Shown here in pieces: positions 1 through 5,119 of a stretch of DNA of 6,297 bases. Position 1 is the first letter of the stretch. Every line of letters starts with the position of its first letter. Origin of the DNA: Blautia sp. Its GTDB lineage: Bacteria > Bacillota > Clostridia > Lachnospirales > Lachnospiraceae. The stretch lies in NCBI GenBank assembly GCA_017420455.1, contig JAFOJB010000512.1:1-6297 (forward strand), read 5' to 3'. A program made the translations under genes and the position numbers. The notes under the pieces are model-generated. The model was not told where the DNA came from, did no database searches, and saw only the letters and a list, made by a program, of their open reading frames with translations.

Positions 1-13
1 CCCTTACCGCTCC

Positions 14-1120
14 TTAATCGGAAATATCCACATCCTGGGCGATGCAGATCTCGTAAGCGGGATATTGCGCCCTGATCTCCTGAAGAACGGTCTGGTAGAG
101 TGCCTCCTTGTCTTTCACTGCAAAATCCATGATCATATCGAAGGTGACGGTTTTTTCTGCTTCGTCCAGGTAAAACCCGTGCATCTGAAGGATCCCCTCA
201 TGGCTCATTACGATCCGGCGTATCTCTTCCAGCATCTTCGCCGCCTTATCGTTTTTGGTATTGACAGAATAGACAGAAACGCCTGTCATGATCACGCCTG
301 TTTCCTGGATCACCCTGGCGCTGATCTGCCGGGTCAGAGCATCGATCTGATCGGCTGTCATGGTATCCGGGATCTCGATATGCGCGGAACCGACCAGCCT
401 GTCCGGTCCATAGCTGTGAACAAGCAGGTCATAGGTCCCCTGCACCTGCGGAAACTCTGAAATGCACTTCTTCACGGAAAGAGAAAGCTCCCTGTCCACT
501 CTCTCTCCAAGGATTTCGCTGATGGTATCCCGGAGCATCTCAACACCGGATTTGATGATCACTGCGGAGATAACCGCGCCGAGCCAGGCTTCCAGGCTGA
601 CTCCTGCTTTCAGATAAATAATGGCAGCCACCAGGGTGGAAGCAGAAATGATGGAGTCAAACATGGCGTCGCTCCCGGAAGCGACCAGAGAATCCGAATT
701 CACCTTCTCTCCCACTCCCTTTACATATCTGCCCAGCAGGATCTTTACTCCCACCGCTACCGCAATGATCAGCAGAGTCACCGCCGAATAATCCGGAGTT
801 TCCGGATGCAGGATCTTTTTGACCGATTCCACGAAGGAGGTAACGCCTGCGTATAAAACGATCACAGAAATGATACTTGCGCTGAGATACTCGATCCTTC
901 CATATCCCAGAGGATGCTTTTTATCCGGAGCCTTTCCCGCCAGCTTCGTCCCTATGATCGTGATCAGGGAGGACAGAGCGTCGCTCAGATTGTTCACCGC
1001 GTCCATGACCACCGCAACAGAATGAGACGCCAGCCCTACCAGAGCTTTAAACCCCGCAAGAAAAACATTTGCGATGATGCCGATAATGCTTGTCCGTATG
1101 ATTGTCTTTTCTCTGTTCAT
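14..1120 (-). CDS. Cation diffusion facilitator (CDF) family metal cation efflux transporter
   Basis: This is a 368-residue inner-membrane divalent-cation/proton antiporter of the CDF family, expected to export metal such as Mn2+, Zn2+ or Fe2+. Six hydrophobic segments lie at roughly 10-28, 33-57, 79-99, 112-131, 145-170 and 175-196. The family motif H69-P-L-G-Y-G-R-I-E-Y follows the second one. The metal-site positions read N43xxxD47 in helix 2 and D151xxxD155 in helix 5. Classical zinc members have His in these quartets. An Asn/Asp plus Asp/Asp set is, as I recall, that of Mn-type members such as pneumococcal MntE, so Mn2+ is inferred, not shown. The cytoplasmic part is long (about 205-368) and looks like two ZT-dimer-like units, about 210-287 and 293-365. 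A GGAGG at 1126-1130 sits 5 bases before the ATG. The gene begins 38 bases after the ATPase stop and is probably cotranscribed with it. The family call is secure; the metal is not. Confidence 0.93.
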   Translation of the reverse strand: MNREKTIIRTSIIGIIANVFLAGFKALVGLASHSVAVVMDAVNNLSDALSSLITIIGTKLAGKAPDKKHPLGYGRIEYLSASIISVIVLYAGVTSFVESVKKILHPETPDYSAVTLLIIAVAVGVKILLGRYVKGVGEKVNSDSLVASGSDAMFDSIISASTLVAAIIYLKAGVSLEAWLGAVISAVIIKSGVEMLRDTISEILGERVDRELSLSVKKCISEFPQVQGTYDLLVHSYGPDRLVGSAHIEIPDTMTADQIDALTRQISARVIQETGVIMTGVSVYSVNTKNDKAAKMLEEIRRIVMSHEGILQMHGFYLDEAEKTVTFDMIMDFAVKDKEALYQTVLQEIRAQYPAYEICIAQDVDISD

Positions 1121-1125
1121 GTTAA

Positions 1126-1130
1126 CCTCC
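1126..1130 (-). promoter_or_regulatory. Strong ribosome binding site of the CDF gene
   Basis: GGAGG on the minus strand lies 5 bases before the ATG at 1118-1120, inside the short gap after the ATPase stop. The gap shows no convincing terminator, only a 10-bp palindrome CTTCCGGAAG at 1149-1158 with no T-run. This supports read-through from the ABC operon with independent ribosome loading. Confidence 0.75.
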
Positions 1131-1158
1131 GCTATTTGTTCCTGGCATCTTCCGGAAG

Positions 1159-1752
1159 TCAGGATCTGCCGTCAAGTCTGATCACCTTCCCGCCCAGCAG
1201 ACCAGCGTCTTCCTGGTCGTGGGAGGTAATGATCAGCGTCCTTCCCTTCGTTTTTTCCCGGATATACCCGGCGGTCTTTTCCCTGGATTCCCTGTCCAGT
1301 CCTCTGAGAGGTTCGTCCATCAGGACCAGTTCTCCTTCCGCCATGCAGGCTCTTACTACCGCCACTCTTCTCTTCATGCCCCCGCTGTAATTCCTTACCG
1401 GCTCCTCAAAAGGGCGGCAAAGTCCTGTTTTCTCCAGGTCACGGCGGATCATTTCCCTGTCTGTCCTCCCCGGCAGCACCGCAAGGACATTGTCTACAGC
1501 CGAGATTCCTTCGCAAAGCCGGTCCTCCTGAAACACTACGCACTTTCTGCACTGCCTGATCCTCTGGCTTTCCAGGATCTCCCCCTCGTCTTCCTCCTCC
1601 AGTCCCATCAGGATCCGGAGCAGTGTCGTCTTTCCGCAGCCGGAAGCTCCCATCAGGACACTGCAGCCCTTCTCCGGAATGACCAGGTTCAGATCCTTCC
1701 ACAGGACTTTCTCACCAAAGGCCTTGGATAAATGCCGGATCACGATATTCAT
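1159..1752 (-). CDS. ABC transporter ATP-binding protein (SsuB/TauB-like)
   Basis: This cytoplasmic ATPase would drive the importer formed with the permease encoded just upstream. In the 197-residue form, Walker A is G35-ASGCGKTT-43 and the Q-loop Gln is Q75 (VVFQEDRL). The signature is YSGGM at 122-126, Walker B is VLMDEP with D146/E147, the D-loop is GLD at 151-153, and the switch His is H178 (TSHDQE). All catalytic elements are present. The protein is shorter than typical SsuB/TauB ATPases (about 240-260), ending soon after the H-loop, as I recall for a Clostridia subfamily of this importer. A longer GTG start at 1762-1764 would add MDER, but that GTG overlaps the best Shine-Dalgarno (GGGAGG, 1764-1769). 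The ATG at 1750-1752 lies 11 bases beyond it and 4 bases after the permease stop, so I chose the ATG. The tight spacing indicates translational coupling. Confidence 0.92.
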   Translation of the reverse strand: MNIVIRHLSKAFGEKVLWKDLNLVIPEKGCSVLMGASGCGKTTLLRILMGLEEEDEGEILESQRIRQCRKCVVFQEDRLCEGISAVDNVLAVLPGRTDREMIRRDLEKTGLCRPFEEPVRNYSGGMKRRVAVVRACMAEGELVLMDEPLRGLDRESREKTAGYIREKTKGRTLIITSHDQEDAGLLGGKVIRLDGRS

Positions 1753-1756
1753 CCTT

Positions 1757-2503
1757 TCATCCACCTCCCAGCCTTTCTGAAGCCTTTCGCAGGATACCCA
1801 TCAGAAGCTTTTCCGAAATCATGGACAGTGCCACGATGATCACCGCCCAGGAAAGAAGGTCCTCTGACTGCAGATAGGTTTTGGCCAGATACATCTGTTT
1901 TCCGATAGAGCCGGCCGGCGTCGCAATGATCTCCGCGGCAATTCCCGCCTTCCATGCCATTCCCGACGTCACCTTACAGGCTGCCGTAAAATAGGGAAAC
2001 AGCTGCGGGAGCCGGATAAACCGGAAACGCCGGACCGGCGTCATACAAAAGACCACGGCCACCTCCTCCATCCCGGGATCCAGGGAATCGATCCCTGTCA
2101 GGAGATTCTGATACACCACGGGACATACCACAAGAAAGGAAAGGAATACCGAAAGATTCCTGCCGGACAGCCAGATCAGACAGATCACCACGATGGCGGC
2201 GACAGGGACTGCCTTTACCGCAGCCATCAAAGGCCATAAGAATATCCTTACGGGAGACCATTTCCCGGCCAGAAACGCAAGAATGGCTCCCAGAAGAAGC
2301 CCCAGGAAAAAGCCTTCTGCCACCCTTCGAAGGGTAAAGAAAATGGCCGCGGCAAAATAGGGCTCCTTCCATATGGTGCAGAGTCTCTTCAGTACATCCA
2401 GGGGACCGCACAGCAGAATACTGCTTTTCACAAAAAACGCCGCCATCTGCCAAAGAATGAGCACTGCAAAAACAGCGCTCATTCTCTTCAAAATCTCTCT
2501 CAT
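1757..2503 (-). CDS. ABC transporter permease (SsuC/TauC-like, BPD_transp_1 family)
   Basis: This integral membrane subunit would form the import channel for the substrate delivered by the binding protein encoded upstream. It has 248 residues and hydrophobic segments near 9-26, 62-80, 86-112, 119-136, 172-195 and 217-236. The cytoplasmic coupling (EAA) loop reads E147-V-A ... R164-L-P at 147-166. The usual loop glycine is replaced around C153, so this loop is divergent. Later motifs AWKAGIAAEI (183-192) and the AK-TYL segment (207-211) match what I recall of a Clostridia TauC-like subfamily. The open frame runs 52 codons further upstream to 2659, but those residues are Arg/Gly/Pro-rich and unlike a permease N-terminus. 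I therefore start at the ATG at 2501-2503, which has a GGAG 8 bases before it and is followed at once by the first helix. The substrate is unknown. The gene overlaps nothing upstream and ends 4 bases before the ATPase ATG. Confidence 0.92.
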   Translation of the reverse strand: MREILKRMSAVFAVLILWQMAAFFVKSSILLCGPLDVLKRLCTIWKEPYFAAAIFFTLRRVAEGFFLGLLLGAILAFLAGKWSPVRIFLWPLMAAVKAVPVAAIVVICLIWLSGRNLSVFLSFLVVCPVVYQNLLTGIDSLDPGMEEVAVVFCMTPVRRFRFIRLPQLFPYFTAACKVTSGMAWKAGIAAEIIATPAGSIGKQMYLAKTYLQSEDLLSWAVIIVALSMISEKLLMGILRKASERLGGG

Positions 2504-2511
2504 CTCAAAAA

Positions 2512-2515
2512 CTCC
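2512..2515 (-). promoter_or_regulatory. Ribosome binding site deciding the permease start
   Basis: GGAG on the minus strand lies 8 bases before the ATG at 2501-2503. It supports the 248-residue permease over the 300-residue open frame. It also lies just outside the predicted stem-loops at 2541-2680, so it should remain accessible. Confidence 0.6.
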
Positions 2516-2531
2516 ACGAAGGACCGGAAAC

Positions 2532-2675
2532 TCATATCGGCAGCCGGACGGATGCCGGCCAAGCCTCTGCATCTGCATCACAGATTCCGGTTCCGTCCGT
2601 CCGGCTGATTTCCGCTGCATCCCCGGCCGGTGAAGCCGTGAACTGCAGCGGCTTTTCATCCTGCTGATTTCTCAT
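2532..2675 (-). CDS. Possible small protein, 47 codons, between binding protein and permease
   Basis: An uninterrupted ATG-to-TGA frame fills most of the binding-protein/permease spacer. The ATG begins 5 bases after the binding-protein TGA, and the frame's own TGA is 28 bases before the permease ATG, leaving room for the permease ribosome site. The peptide begins MRNQQDEKPL and ends SVRLPI. It is hydrophilic and rich in Asp, Glu, Ala and Gly, with single Cys (32) and Trp (39) residues. It has no hydrophobic segment, signal peptide or motif I recognise. Codon use (CAG, CCG, CTG, GAA, GAT) resembles the flanking genes. Against it, there is no good Shine-Dalgarno, only GAAGAG within the end of the upstream gene, so translation would depend on coupling to that gene's termination. 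The same bases also form strong inverted repeats, so the frame could be accidental within a structured RNA spacer. I treat it as a candidate without assigned function. Confidence 0.35.
   Translation of the reverse strand: MRNQQDEKPLQFTASPAGDAAEISRTDGTGICDADAEAWPASVRLPI
2541..2607 (-). repeat. Perfect 12-bp inverted repeat with nested stems (large stem-loop)
   Basis: The arms 2541-2552 (CAGCCGGACGGA on the plus strand) and 2596-2607 are perfect reverse complements across a 43-base loop. Inside, CCGG at 2555-2558 can pair with CCGG at 2587-2590, and ATCTG (2571-2575) pairs with CAGAT (2581-2585) around a 5-base loop. This gives a three-tier, GC-rich hairpin in the mRNA between the binding-protein and permease genes. 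No T-run follows it in the direction of transcription, so it is not a typical intrinsic terminator. Confidence 0.65.
2612..2651 (-). repeat. 8-bp inverted repeat (second intercistronic stem-loop)
   Basis: CCGCTGCA at 2612-2619 and TGCAGCGG at 2644-2651 are exact reverse complements around a 24-base GC-rich loop that can itself pair partly. It sits directly next to the larger stem-loop at 2541-2607, in the same spacer. Confidence 0.5.
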
Positions 2676-2680
2676 CAGGA
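2659..2680 (-). repeat. Short hairpin immediately after the binding-protein stop
   Basis: On the transcript, TCCTG pairs with CAGGA (2676-2680 with 2659-2663). One A/G mismatch follows, then TGA pairs with TCA, closed by a GAAA tetraloop. An alternative fold pairs CTGAT with ATCAG. It begins at the base after the binding-protein TGA and contains the ATG of the candidate 47-codon frame. No T-run follows, so it is more likely a 3'-end barrier or a control of initiation than a terminator. Confidence 0.45.
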
Positions 2681-3664
2681 TCACTCTTCGACGAAAAGAT
2701 AAAAGTCCTCGCCCGGCAGGCTTCCACCGATCATCTGCGGATTTGATCCATTCAGGATCTCCAGATAGCCGGAAAGGGTTTCCTTCATTTCCTCTCCCAT
2801 CAGGCAGGTGACTCCGCAGTTCGGAAGAGCCTTCTCTGCCAGAGCTGCCTTGGGAAGGATCCCGTATTTCTCGATCAGAGCTGCTGTTCCCTGGATATCC
2901 TCCATAGCGTAAGCTGCGGAATCCCTGTACTCCTGGACAAAGGTTTTCAGCTCCTCGGGGTGCTCCTCGGCAAATTCCTTCCGGACAGCCAGCACGCCCG
3001 TCACCACCTGGCAGCCGTTATCCAGCTTCTCCCACTCTTCCCCGAGATTCAGGGCGGTCTTCAGGCCCTCTGCCTTCGTCATGGCCACAGTGACAAAGGG
3101 CTGCGGCAGCATGGCAATGGCTGCTTCATCCTCCGTAATATAAGCCAGTGCCTCGGTGGTATCCGCACACCAGTGAATCTCCAGATCCTTGTCCGGATCC
3201 ACCCCGTTTTCTGTGAGCAGATAGCGAAGCACCGCCTCCGGGGTCGCGCCCTGCCCGGTAGCATAGAGCTTCTTTCCGGCCAGATCTGCCAGTGAAGAGA
3301 TTTCTTCCCCTTTTTCTACGATATTCAGGACGCTGAGTACGTTGACAGCAAGAACCTGAACCTTTCCTTCCGTATTATTGTAAAGCACAGAGGCCAGATT
3401 CGAAGGAAGCGCCGCGATATCCAGCTCTCCCTTTGTCAGCGGCGCCGCAAATGCGGAAGCATCTGTCGCCAGATCCGCAAACTCATACACATTCTGTGTC
3501 TCTCCTGCCTCTGCCTCGTCCATGAGCTTCACCATGCCCATGGCAGTAGGTCCGGACATTGCCCCGACCCGTACAGGAGCCTCCGACGCAAAGACAGACA
3601 CCGCCAGACCCGCAGAAAGGATCCCCGCCGCCAGAATTCCAACCAGTTTCTTTTTTTCTTTCAT
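2681..3664 (-). CDS. ABC transporter substrate-binding protein (TauA/SsuA/NMT1-like, COG0715 type)
   Basis: This extracytoplasmic receptor would capture the substrate for the permease and ATPase that follow. It has 327 residues. A signal peptide is visible: basic KEKKK at 2-6, a hydrophobic core at about 7-25, and an AxA-like site V-F-A26 before SEAPVRVGAMSGPTAMG. No lipobox cysteine is present, which is unusual for a Gram-positive binding protein. The mature part has the two-lobe pattern of this family: GELDIAALPSNLASVLYN, then DLAGKKLYATGQGATPEAVL, then AIAMLPQPFV, and a C-terminal segment with ALPNCGVTCL and IGGSLPGEDFY. It resembles a Clostridia subgroup of unknown substrate; candidates known for the wider family are sulfonates, taurine and thiamine precursors. 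The open frame extends 38 codons upstream, but that part overlaps the likely promoter. The ATG at 3662-3664 has a GGAGG 9 bases before it and begins a proper signal peptide, so I chose it. Confidence 0.92.
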   Translation of the reverse strand: MKEKKKLVGILAAGILSAGLAVSVFASEAPVRVGAMSGPTAMGMVKLMDEAEAGETQNVYEFADLATDASAFAAPLTKGELDIAALPSNLASVLYNNTEGKVQVLAVNVLSVLNIVEKGEEISSLADLAGKKLYATGQGATPEAVLRYLLTENGVDPDKDLEIHWCADTTEALAYITEDEAAIAMLPQPFVTVAMTKAEGLKTALNLGEEWEKLDNGCQVVTGVLAVRKEFAEEHPEELKTFVQEYRDSAAYAMEDIQGTAALIEKYGILPKAALAEKALPNCGVTCLMGEEMKETLSGYLEILNGSNPQMIGGSLPGEDFYLFVEE

Positions 3665-3673
3665 ATACCATTT

Positions 3674-3678
3674 CCTCC
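3674..3678 (-). promoter_or_regulatory. Ribosome binding site deciding the binding-protein start
   Basis: GGAGG on the minus strand lies 9 bases before the ATG at 3662-3664. It supports the 327-residue protein with a signal peptide over the 365-residue open frame. Confidence 0.75.
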
Positions 3679-3742
3679 ATTTATGGCTCCGCTGCAAAAA
3701 GCCTCTTCCGTGAAATGATGTCTTTTTACACCGGAACTTTTT

Positions 3743-3771
3743 ATCATATTTCCGCAGACCGCTTTTTTCCA
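3743..3771 (-). promoter_or_regulatory. Candidate sigma-A promoter of the ABC importer operon
   Basis: On the minus strand, TATGAT (3743-3748, five of six matches to TATAAT) lies 17 bases downstream of TGGAAA (3766-3771, four of six to TTGACA), in an A/T-rich stretch. The expected start of transcription is near 3736, leaving a leader of about 70 bases before the binding-protein ATG. I see no known riboswitch or T-box motif in that leader. The call is by eye only. Confidence 0.45.
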
Positions 3772-3794
3772 CAGACATACCTTCCTGTCCGCGG

Positions 3795-3837
3795 AAAAAC
3801 CCGGCTCACGGATTCCAGGGATCTACGCACTCCGGGT
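3795..3837 (-). terminator. Possible intrinsic terminator after nspC
   Basis: On the minus strand, ACCCGG (3832-3837) can pair with CCGGGT (3799-3804), and a run of five T follows at once (3795-3799). It lies 4 bases beyond the nspC stop, where a terminator is expected. The stem is only 6 bp and the 27-base loop has little inner pairing, so it may be weak and allow some read-through into the ABC operon. Confidence 0.45.
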
Positions 3838-3841
3838 CTTA

Positions 3842-5119
3842 TTATATACTAATGATCTCAGAAATACCACCGTTTCTTTTTTCAGAAACATCCGGAGCGG
3901 AGCCTCCAAGCCGCTGCAGAAAATCTTCATATCCGAAGGAAGCCAGAAGCGTAAGGCTTCCATCCTCCTGAAGGAGCCGGATCTGCGGAAGCGGCATTCC
4001 GTTGAAGGTATTGTTCTTACAGATGGTATAGATCGCCATATCCCCGAAGCAGAGGAGTTTTCCTTCCTCTGGCGGCTCCGGGAAACAATATTCTCCGATG
4101 ATATCTCCGGAAAGGCAGGTAGGGCCTCCCAGACGGACCCGGAAGGGAAGCGCGTCCTGATCGGCTTCCTCCGGCACCCTGGCGCCAAAAAGCGGCGGCT
4201 GATATGGCATCTCCAGCACATCCGGCATATGACAGGCTGCGCTGGCGTCCAGGATCGCGATCCTCGTCTCCTTGTTGTGAAAGGTATCCAGGACTCTGGT
4301 CACAAGATATCCGGCGTTCAGCGCCCAGGCTTCTCCCGGCTCCAGATAGACGGTCAGCCCGAAATCTCTCTGGACATCAGAAATGCATTTCTCAAGAATG
4401 TCCATCCGGTATCCGGGCCTGGTGATATGGTGTCCTCCGCCCATGTTCAGACACTTCATCCGGGGCAGTACATCGGAAAACTTCCCGCAGAAGGCCTGCA
4501 GAGTGACCTTCAGATCATCGCTGTCCTGTTCGCACAGGGTGTGGAAATGAAGACCATCCAGAAGCCCGGCCAGCTCCTCTGTCATCTCTTCTTCCCACAG
4601 CTCCCTGGTGGTGCCAAGACGGCTTCCCGGTGCGCAGGGATCATAGATGTCATGGCCTTCCTGGGTGGAACACTCCGGATTGATCCGAAGCCCCAGACTC
4701 TTTCCGGCCCTTTTCGCAGAAGGGCCGAATTTCCTCAGCTGCCCGGGGGTGTTAAATACAATATGGTCCGCGAAGCGAAGAAGCTCCCGGAATTCCTCCT
4801 CCCTGTATGCGCCGCAGAACACATGGACCTCTTTTCCGGGCATTTTTTCGGCTCCCAGCCGTGCTTCGTACAGCCCGCTGGCCTCTGTTCCCGCCGCATA
4901 ACGGGACAGCAAAGGATAGGTATCATAGCAGGAAAAGGCTTTCTGTGCCAGAAGAATGCGGCAGCCTGTCCGCTTCTGCAGTTTCAGAAGGATCTCCCCG
5001 TTTTTCTGAAGCTGTTTTTTATCCAGAATATAAGAGGGGGTCGGAATCGTCCCGAAGCTTTTTTCCCAGTCGATCCCTGCCAGCCCCTCAAAGGGCGCTC
5101 GGAGATCCTTTTTCCTCAT
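3842..5119 (-). CDS. nspC: Carboxynorspermidine/carboxyspermidine decarboxylase
   Basis: This cytoplasmic PLP enzyme (fold type III, alanine racemase-like barrel) decarboxylates carboxyspermidine or carboxynorspermidine to spermidine or norspermidine, the last step of the aspartate-semialdehyde route. It has 425 residues against roughly 380-400 usual; the surplus includes a polar tail after about 405. The PLP lysine is most likely K60 in LAQKAFS. HFHTLCEQ at 191-198, the GGGH turn at 227-230 and EPGEA at 260-264 fit the cofactor site. GPTCLSGD at 332-339 supplies the active-site Cys (C335) and Asp (D339) contributed across the dimer in this family, and NTFNGM follows at 370-375. The ATG overlaps the upstream dehydrogenase stop in an ATGA (4 shared bases) with no clear Shine-Dalgarno, so translation is probably coupled. 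Sequence alone does not settle whether the product is spermidine or norspermidine; spermidine is more likely for a gut Firmicute. Confidence 0.95.
   Translation of the reverse strand: MRKKDLRAPFEGLAGIDWEKSFGTIPTPSYILDKKQLQKNGEILLKLQKRTGCRILLAQKAFSCYDTYPLLSRYAAGTEASGLYEARLGAEKMPGKEVHVFCGAYREEEFRELLRFADHIVFNTPGQLRKFGPSAKRAGKSLGLRINPECSTQEGHDIYDPCAPGSRLGTTRELWEEEMTEELAGLLDGLHFHTLCEQDSDDLKVTLQAFCGKFSDVLPRMKCLNMGGGHHITRPGYRMDILEKCISDVQRDFGLTVYLEPGEAWALNAGYLVTRVLDTFHNKETRIAILDASAACHMPDVLEMPYQPPLFGARVPEEADQDALPFRVRLGGPTCLSGDIIGEYCFPEPPEEGKLLCFGDMAIYTICKNNTFNGMPLPQIRLLQEDGSLTLLASFGYEDFLQRLGGSAPDVSEKRNGGISEIISI

Noticed and set aside
1149..1158. Palindrome CTTCCGGAAG as a terminator between ATPase and CDF genes
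   Set aside because: It has no loop and no T-run on either side, and a 10-bp palindrome of this base composition can arise by chance.
2504..2659. N-terminal extension of the permease (52 codons)
   Set aside because: The residues are Arg/Gly/Pro-rich and unlike a permease start. The ATG at 2501-2503 has a ribosome site and begins directly before the first helix.
2659..2680. CTGATGA next to GAAA, resembling hammerhead ribozyme core sequences
   Set aside because: The two blocks are adjacent with no stem II between them, and I find no matching stems I and III or cleavage site. The similarity is chance within a simple hairpin.
2504..2680. Known riboswitch (TPP, cobalamin, molybdenum cofactor) in the spacer
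   Set aside because: I looked for conserved boxes such as the TPP CUGAGA and the cobalamin B12 box and found none. The structure does not match a class I know.
3665..3778. N-terminal extension of the binding protein (38 codons)
   Set aside because: It would bury the signal peptide inside the protein and overlaps the promoter-like -10 and -35. The internal ATG has a GGAGG at good spacing.
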